Below, in pieces: positions 6,717-10,087 of a stretch of DNA of 10,087 nucleotides. Location of the stretch: assembly GCA_041483455.1 (NCBI GenBank), contig JBGPFS010000082.1:1-10087 (forward strand), written 5' to 3'. The notes below the pieces were generated by a model. That model saw only the letters and a program-made list of their open reading frames with translations. It was not told where the DNA came from and did no database searches. Within the stretch, counting starts at the first letter, position 1. Each line of letters starts with the position of its first letter. The stretch comes from JBGPFS01 sp041483455. Its GTDB lineage: Bacteria > Chloroflexota > Limnocylindria > Limnocylindrales > CSP1-4. The translations under genes were made by a program, and so were the position numbers.

Positions 6717-7664
6717 TCACTCTCCTGTCGTCGCCGCGGCCGGTGCCTCGGGTCCCGACGTCTTCTGGCGCGTCGTGCGCGCTGCTGGCTTCGCCTTCGG
6801 TGCGGCGTCCGCCGGAGCGGCTGCCGTGGTCTTCTTCGCTGCTCTGGCCGCCCTGGCGACCAATCCGTTCGTCGGACCGTCTACTTTCGCGGTCCGAGCG
6901 GGCCTCTTCTTCGTCGGCTCGGCGGTCACCTCGGCCGCCGGGGCCACGGCGACCGGCGCCTTCGCCGCCACCGTTGCGGGCGGTTGCACCGTTGCGGGCG
7001 GTTCCACCGGCGCCGTCACCGGCGCCACCACGGCGCTCGGCGCCACGACGGCAGCCGGGGCAGCCATGGCGCTCGGCACTTCTGCCGGGACGCCCTTCGG
7101 GATCGAACCCTCGTCGGCTTCGACCGGCCTCGCCGGTGCCTCGGCCGACTTCGGCTTGTGGGTCGAGGCCACGGTGATGTGCATCGACTTGCCCTCGAGG
7201 AGCGGCGACCGCTCCACGACCCCGTGGTCCTTGATCTTGTCGACGAACTTCGTCAGCAGGTTCCGCCCGATGTCCGGGTGGGTGAGCTCACGCCCCCGGA
7301 ACTGGACGGCGACCTTGATCCGGTCCCCCTCCTCGAGGAACTGGATCGCCCGACGGACCTTGGTATCGAAATCGCCGATGCCGATCTTCGGCTTGAGGCG
7401 GACTTCCTTGAAGGTCACCGAGCGCTGCTTCCGCTTGGCCTCCTTCTCCCGCTTCGTCAACTCGTACTTGTACTGGCCGAAGTCGAGGAACCGGACGACC
7501 GGCGGCGCCGCCATCGGCGCGACCTCGACGAGGTCCAGACCGCGTTCCTGCGCCATGGCGAGGGCCTCTGCCGTGGGCATCACCCCCAGCTGGCTCCCGT
7601 CCTCATCGACCACCCGCACCGTCGCGATACGGATCATCTGGTTGACGCGCAGGTCTCGGCTCAG
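6717..7664 (-). CDS. infC: Translation initiation factor IF-3 with long Ala/Pro-rich C-terminal tail; probable CTG start
   Basis: IF3 binds the 30S subunit, prevents premature 50S joining and proofreads start-codon and initiator-tRNA pairing. The start I favour is CTG at 7664. GAAGGAG lies 6 nt upstream, a stop codon right behind it closes the frame, and the resulting N-terminus MSRDLRVNQMIRIATVRVV matches the conserved IF3 opening. The first ATG (7637) is 33 nt from that Shine-Dalgarno sequence, has none of its own, and would cut into the conserved N-terminus. From CTG the protein is 315 residues. The usual IF3 core fills about 1-170: N-domain, Lys/Arg-rich linker KREKEAKRKQR, and C-domain with VRLKPKIGIGDFDTKVRRA and VQFRGREL. 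The remaining ~145 residues are extra: first Ala/Pro/Val-rich, then Lys/Arg-rich (KKRPARTAK, ARAAKKT). Usual IF3 is about 175-180 residues. The tail has no domain I recognise. Confidence 0.96.
   Translation of the reverse strand: MSRDLRVNQMIRIATVRVVDEDGSQLGVMPTAEALAMAQERGLDLVEVAPMAAPPVVRFLDFGQYKYELTKREKEAKRKQRSVTFKEVRLKPKIGIGDFDTKVRRAIQFLEEGDRIKVAVQFRGRELTHPDIGRNLLTKFVDKIKDHGVVERSPLLEGKSMHITVASTHKPKSAEAPARPVEADEGSIPKGVPAEVPSAMAAPAAVVAPSAVVAPVTAPVEPPATVQPPATVAAKAPVAVAPAAEVTAEPTKKRPARTAKVDGPTNGLVARAARAAKKTTAAAPADAAPKAKPAARTTRQKTSGPEAPAAATTGE
6969..7004 (-). repeat. Two tandem 18-bp units inside the infC tail
   Basis: Two adjacent copies of an 18-base unit (6969-6986 and 6987-7004) differ only at the last base. 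On the coding strand they encode EPPATV then QPPATV in the low-complexity tail of IF3. This looks like a recent in-frame duplication. Confidence 0.85.
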
Positions 7665-7670
7665 GTCTCA

Positions 7671-7677
7671 CTCCTTC
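7671..7677 (-). promoter_or_regulatory. Shine-Dalgarno sequence that sets the infC CTG start
   Basis: GAAGGAG on the minus strand, followed by the 6-nt spacer TGAGAC and then CTG. The TGA in the spacer is in the infC frame, so the start must lie downstream of it. Between it and the first ATG the codons are CTG AGC CGA GAC CTG CGC GTC AAC CAG, with no ATG, GTG or TTG. Confidence 0.8.
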
Positions 7678-7727
7678 GGGCGTTGCTTCAGGCACCGACG
7701 ACCGGCTCGCAGACACATCATCGCCCG
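7677..7727 (-). promoter_or_regulatory. Possible stem-loop in the infC leader, next to the ribosome binding site
   Basis: CGGGCG (7727-7722) can pair with CGCCCG (7682-7677) on the minus strand, closing a loop of about 39 nt. The 3' arm abuts or overlaps the first base of the infC Shine-Dalgarno sequence. Short GC-rich pairings arise easily by chance in such DNA, so this is only a candidate control structure. Confidence 0.25.
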
Positions 7728-7744
7728 CGAACCGTCGCCGCGGG

Positions 7745-7774
7745 AGGATAGCACAGGGCTTCGCGGCCGGGCAA
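7745..7774 (-). promoter_or_regulatory. Candidate promoter for infC-rpmI-rplT-pheS-pheT
   Basis: Minus strand TTGCCC (-35), 18-nt spacer, TATCCT (-10) preceded by TGC (extended -10). Each hexamer matches consensus at 4 of 6 positions. Predicted start near 7738, giving a leader of about 75 nt before the CTG start. It lies downstream of the thrS 3' hairpin, as expected for a separate transcription unit. Confidence 0.5.
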
Positions 7775-7798
7775 CGACGCCGGCTCCATCCGGCGGCC

Positions 7799-7840
7799 GG
7801 CCGAGGACCGGTTTCACGATCAAGCCGGCCGGCCTCGGTT
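7799..7840 (-). terminator. Hairpin downstream of thrS, U-less terminator candidate
   Basis: Starting 12 nt after the thrS stop, the minus strand has CCGAGG-CCGG pairing with CCGG-(T)-CCTCGG. One base is bulged, and extra G-U pairs can form at both ends; the loop is about 13 nt. No U-run follows, so intrinsic termination is uncertain. Its place between thrS and the infC promoter fits a unit boundary. Confidence 0.4.
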
Positions 7841-7852
7841 CAGAGGGTCCCG

Positions 7853-9685
7853 TCAGAGGGTCCGGGACCGGACCTCCTCGGCGAGCCGCTCGGCCAGGGC
7901 CTCCCAGCCCTCGGCCGGGAGCTGCTCGCCGGCGCGCGTCCGGGGCGCGGCTGTCCGGGCCTCGATCTCCCGGTCGCCCAGGACGAGCATGTAGGGCACC
8001 TTCTGCTCCTGGGCGAGCCGGATCTTGTTCTGCATCCGGTTGTCCGAGCGGTCGACCTCGATCCGCAGGCCGCGCCCGCGGAGGACGTCCGCGAGCTCGT
8101 CGGCCGCGGCCACGTGGCGATCCGCGATCGGCACGATCACCGCCTGGACGGGCGAGACCCACAGCGGGAGCGCTCCACCGAAGTGTTCGAGGAGGATCCC
8201 GATGAATCGCTCGAGCGAGCCGTAGATCGCGCGGTGGATGGCGATCGGGCGCTGGGCCTCGCCGTTCTCGTCGATGTAGGTCAGGTCGAACCGCTCGGGG
8301 AGCATCGTGAGGTCGGCCTGGATGGTCGCCATCTGCCACTCCCGGCCGAGGGCGTCGTCGATGTAGATGTCGATCTTCGGGGCGTAGAAGGTGCCGTCCT
8401 TGGGCTTCAGGGTGTAGCGCACCCCGGCATCGTCGAGGGCGGACCGGATGAGTCCCTCGGCGCGCTCCCAGAGGGCGTCGTCGCCGATCGCGCCATCGGG
8501 CTTGGTCGCGAAGGCGTAGCGCGGCTCGAGCCCGAACCAGCCGTACGACTCGCGGACCATCTCGATGAGGCTCCCGATCTCATCGGCCAGCTGGTCCGGC
8601 CGGACGTAGACGTGGGCGTCGTCCTGGACGAAGTGGCGGACCCGGGTCAGCCCCTGGAGGACGCCGCTTCGCTCGTTGCGATGGAGCCGGCCGAAGTCCG
8701 AGAGCCGCAGCGGCAGGTCGCGGTAGGAACGCGTCCGCGAGCGGTAGATGAACGTGCTCTCGGGGCAGTTCATCGGCTTCAGCGAGTAGGCCTGGCCCTC
8801 GATATCGAGGAGGAACATGTTCTCGCGGTAGTGGTCCCAGTGGCCGGACTGCTCCCACAGCCGATGGTTCACCAGGATCGGCGTCGAGATCTCCTCGTAG
8901 CCGTGCCGGTCCTGGAGCTCGCGCATGGCGTTCTCGAGCGTCCGCCACAGCCGCTGGCCCTTGGGGTGCCAGAAGGCCGAGCCGGGGCTCACGTCGTGGA
9001 AGCTGAACAGGTCGAGCTGGACCCCCAGCCGGCGGTGGTCGCGCTTCTTCGCCTCCGCCCGCCGCCAGACGTAGCGGTCGAGGTCCTCCTGGGTCTCCCA
9101 GACGGTCCCGTAGATCCGCTGGAGCATCGGTCGCTTCTCGTCCCCCCGCCAGTACGCCCCGGCGACGCTGAGCAGCTTGAACGGCCCGATCCGCCCGGTC
9201 CGCTCGACGTGCGGTCCCTTGCACAGGTCGATGAACGGGCCATGCTCGTAGGTCGAGGTCGAGGGCACGGGCTCGCCGGCGGCCGCTGACCGGGCGACCA
9301 GGTCGTCGAGGATCTCGACCTTGAAGGGCTGGTCCCGCTCGGCGAAGAAGGCCCGGCCCTCGGCCATGGAGAACTCTCGTCGGACGAACGGGTGGTCGGC
9401 CGCGATGCTGGCGGACATCCGGGCCTCGATCGCGGCCAGGTCCTCCGGCGTGAGCGGGCGGGCAAGCTCGAAGTCGTAGTAGAAGCCGTCGTCGATGGCC
9501 GGCCCGATCCCGAGTCTCGTCCCCGGGAAGAGGTCGACGACCGCCTCGGCCATGACGTGGGCGGCCGAGTGACGCATCGCGTCCAGGGCCGAGTGGGCGC
9601 CCGCATCGAGGAGCTCATCGGCCGAGCCGCGCTCGGGGGCGACCAGGACCTCGTCCTCTGGCTGGTGCTCCGCTTCGCCGACCAT
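7853..9685 (-). CDS. thrS: Threonine--tRNA ligase lacking the N-terminal TGS domain
   Basis: Class II synthetase that charges tRNA-Thr; it also clears mis-charged Ser-tRNA-Thr through its N2 editing domain. 610 residues; E. coli ThrRS has 642. The editing domain starts at once (about 37-200): HSAAH (His39, His43) and CKGPH (Cys155, His159) form the HxxxH/CxxxH site. The catalytic core (about 235-505) has the zinc ligands Cys307 (MNCPES), His358 (QDDAH) and His484 (IHRAIYGS), and motif 2 HRNE at 335-338. The anticodon-binding domain follows (about 510-605). Only about 36 polar residues precede the editing domain, so the ~60-residue TGS domain is absent. The ATG at 9685 has GAGGAGG 8 nt upstream, and the frame above it has no start codon before the T-box. 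Expression is probably controlled by that T-box. An 11-bp direct repeat (7840-7850, 7853-7863) duplicates the end of the gene including TGA. Confidence 0.97.
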   Translation of the reverse strand: MVGEAEHQPEDEVLVAPERGSADELLDAGAHSALDAMRHSAAHVMAEAVVDLFPGTRLGIGPAIDDGFYYDFELARPLTPEDLAAIEARMSASIAADHPFVRREFSMAEGRAFFAERDQPFKVEILDDLVARSAAAGEPVPSTSTYEHGPFIDLCKGPHVERTGRIGPFKLLSVAGAYWRGDEKRPMLQRIYGTVWETQEDLDRYVWRRAEAKKRDHRRLGVQLDLFSFHDVSPGSAFWHPKGQRLWRTLENAMRELQDRHGYEEISTPILVNHRLWEQSGHWDHYRENMFLLDIEGQAYSLKPMNCPESTFIYRSRTRSYRDLPLRLSDFGRLHRNERSGVLQGLTRVRHFVQDDAHVYVRPDQLADEIGSLIEMVRESYGWFGLEPRYAFATKPDGAIGDDALWERAEGLIRSALDDAGVRYTLKPKDGTFYAPKIDIYIDDALGREWQMATIQADLTMLPERFDLTYIDENGEAQRPIAIHRAIYGSLERFIGILLEHFGGALPLWVSPVQAVIVPIADRHVAAADELADVLRGRGLRIEVDRSDNRMQNKIRLAQEQKVPYMLVLGDREIEARTAAPRTRAGEQLPAEGWEALAERLAEEVRSRTL

Positions 9686-9709
9686 CTGCCCTGCCTCCTC
9701 GGAATCGCG

Positions 9710-9900
9710 CGACCTCTCGCCCTGCCGGGACGAGAGGTCGACTCCCGCGGTCCCACCCGCCTTCGCCGACGATGAGGTCGGCGCACTCGTGGTCGCGCTA
9801 ACGGGCGACTCCCGGGCCGGTTCGCCGGCCGCTCACGGGTGGTGCCTCCGGGTTCCGGCCGCCGCGGTTCTCAGCGCTACCGCGACTCTCTGGGGACCGT
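9710..9900 (-). promoter_or_regulatory. T-box riboswitch in the thrS leader
   Basis: T-box leaders sense uncharged tRNA: the specifier codon pairs with the anticodon, and the UGGN bulge pairs with the free NCCA end to stabilise an antiterminator. On the minus strand the hallmark GGGTGGGACCGCGG spans 9758-9745 (bulge TGGGACC at 9755-9749). The antiterminator forms when CGGG and GCGGGAG pair with CTCTCGT and CCCG (9726-9759). Its 3' arm is shared with a competing hairpin, a perfect 10-bp repeat CGACCTCTCG / CGAGAGGTCG (9740-9731 with 9719-9710). A 7-bp stem III-like hairpin lies just upstream (9764-9783), and a CGAA-loop hairpin is at 9815-9830. The AGAGAG tract (9891-9886) and a likely specifier ACC followed by A (9843-9840), then CCCGTGAGC, resemble Stem I. 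ACC is a Thr codon, matching thrS. The 5' limit and full Stem I fold are uncertain. Confidence 0.88.
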
Positions 9901-9941
9901 GGGATCCGGGGCGTGTCCCGCTCGACGCGTTGACGATGGGC

Positions 9942-10018
9942 TGGTGGGCGACACTGGGCTCGAACCAGTGACCTCTTGCATGTCAAGCAAGTGCTCTAAC
10001 CAACTGAGCTAGCCGCCC
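9942..10018 (-). tRNA. tRNA-Val (anticodon GAC), CCA encoded
   Basis: Complete 77-nt cloverleaf on the minus strand: acceptor GGGCGGC with GTCGCCC (one G-U pair), D-stem GCTC/GAGC with loop AGTTGGTTA, anticodon stem CTTGC/GCAAG around loop TTGACAT (anticodon GAC, reads GUC and GUU), T-stem ACTGG/CCAGT with loop TTCGAGC, discriminator A, and an encoded CCA at 9944-9942. It lies in the same direction as thrS. No terminator is visible between them, so it may share a transcript with the T-box leader. Confidence 0.97.
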
Positions 10019-10020
10019 AT

Positions 10021-10043
10021 GCGACGCGGTTCCGTCGCGTCGC
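10021..10043 (-). promoter_or_regulatory. Perfect hairpin immediately 5' of tRNA-Val
   Basis: An 8-bp inverted repeat, GCGACGCG / CGCGTCGC around a 7-nt loop, ends 2 nt before the mature tRNA 5' end. It would lie in the precursor leader removed by RNase P, or could mark the end of an upstream unit. There is no U-tract. Confidence 0.45.
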
Positions 10044-10049
10044 CGGGGC

Positions 10050-10055
10050 ATGATA
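10050..10055 (-). promoter_or_regulatory. Possible -10 box for tRNA-Val
   Basis: TATCAT on the minus strand (5 of 6 matches to TATAAT) lies 32 nt ahead of the tRNA. No convincing -35 box is seen 16-19 nt upstream, so this rests on the -10 match alone. Confidence 0.3.
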
Positions 10056-10072
10056 CCGCAGGCCTCCGGCGC

Positions 10073-10087
10073 GGTCCCGACGGGACC
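10073..10087. repeat. Short inverted repeat at the right edge
   Basis: GGTCCC and GGGACC around a 3-nt centre at the very end of the window; it may continue outside. It could belong to a terminator of the next gene upstream, but it is cut by the window edge. Confidence 0.25.

Noticed and set aside
7799..7840. Canonical intrinsic terminator after thrS
   Set aside because: The stem is clear but no U-run follows; kept only as a low-confidence terminator candidate.
5087..9289. Other long plus-strand frames opposite pheS, infC and thrS, including an Ala-rich hydrophobic-looking one at 6775-8205
   Set aside because: The Ala-rich stretch is the reverse complement of the Ala/Pro-coding IF3 tail; no promoter, ribosome binding site or recognisable domain supports a real gene.
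9686..9790. Upstream in-frame extension of thrS that might restore a TGS domain
   Set aside because: No ATG, GTG or TTG occurs in that frame, the translated sequence has no TGS pattern, and the region is occupied by the T-box.
1..10087. A novel defence, mobile or biosynthetic system
   Set aside because: Every gene is a recognised housekeeping family in one direction; no transposase, integrase, CRISPR repeat, toxin-antitoxin pair or attachment repeat was seen.

Overview
This GC-rich window holds one co-directional block of housekeeping genes, all read from the minus strand, so transcription runs from the right edge to the left. In that direction the order is tRNA-Val(GAC), a thrS leader with a T-box riboswitch, thrS, infC, rpmI, rplT, pheS, pheT, cvpA, a 3-methyladenine DNA glycosylase gene, and the first 362 codons of mutS2, which runs off the left edge. 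Nothing on the plus strand looks real. The long plus-strand frames are Arg/Gly/Pro/Asp-rich shadows of minus-strand genes. There is no mobile element, phage, CRISPR or defence locus, and I found no wholly new multi-gene system. The interest lies in regulation and in unusual protein ends.

Likely source: a high-GC bacterium. Several points fit an uncultured Chloroflexota lineage better than Actinobacteria: MutS2 beside CvpA, a Cys-rich PheS insert, a threonyl-tRNA synthetase without a TGS domain, and an IF3 with a long Ala/Pro tail. This is inference from gene content only, and no phylogeny was run.

Right (7853-10087): a tRNA-Val gene with encoded CCA lies 256 bases ahead of thrS. The gap holds a T-box leader with the signature bulge TGGGACC, an antiterminator, a stem III-like hairpin, a mutually exclusive 10-bp hairpin, and a candidate ACC (Thr) specifier that matches the downstream gene. 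ThrRS should therefore be made when tRNA-Thr is uncharged.

Middle (2544-7852): the classic infC-rpmI-rplT-pheS-pheT cluster joins translation initiation, two large-subunit proteins and phenylalanyl-tRNA synthetase. infC appears to start at CTG with an ideal Shine-Dalgarno sequence. This fits the known use of rare infC start codons for IF3 autoregulation. A 15-bp hairpin separates rplT from pheS, the place where enterobacteria carry the pheST attenuator. pheS and pheT overlap by ATGA.

Left (1-2543): cvpA, the glycosylase gene and mutS2 form a second likely operon. It has its own candidate promoter and a leader hairpin. The glycosylase gene has no ATG, GTG or TTG start and seems to begin at a CTG that overlaps the cvpA stop as CTGA. 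Two gaps (thrS-infC and pheT-cvpA) share the same layout: a hairpin after the upstream gene, then TTGC, an 18-nt spacer, and a TGC-TAnnnT -10 element. This suggests three units: tRNA-Val/thrS, infC-pheT, and cvpA-mutS2.
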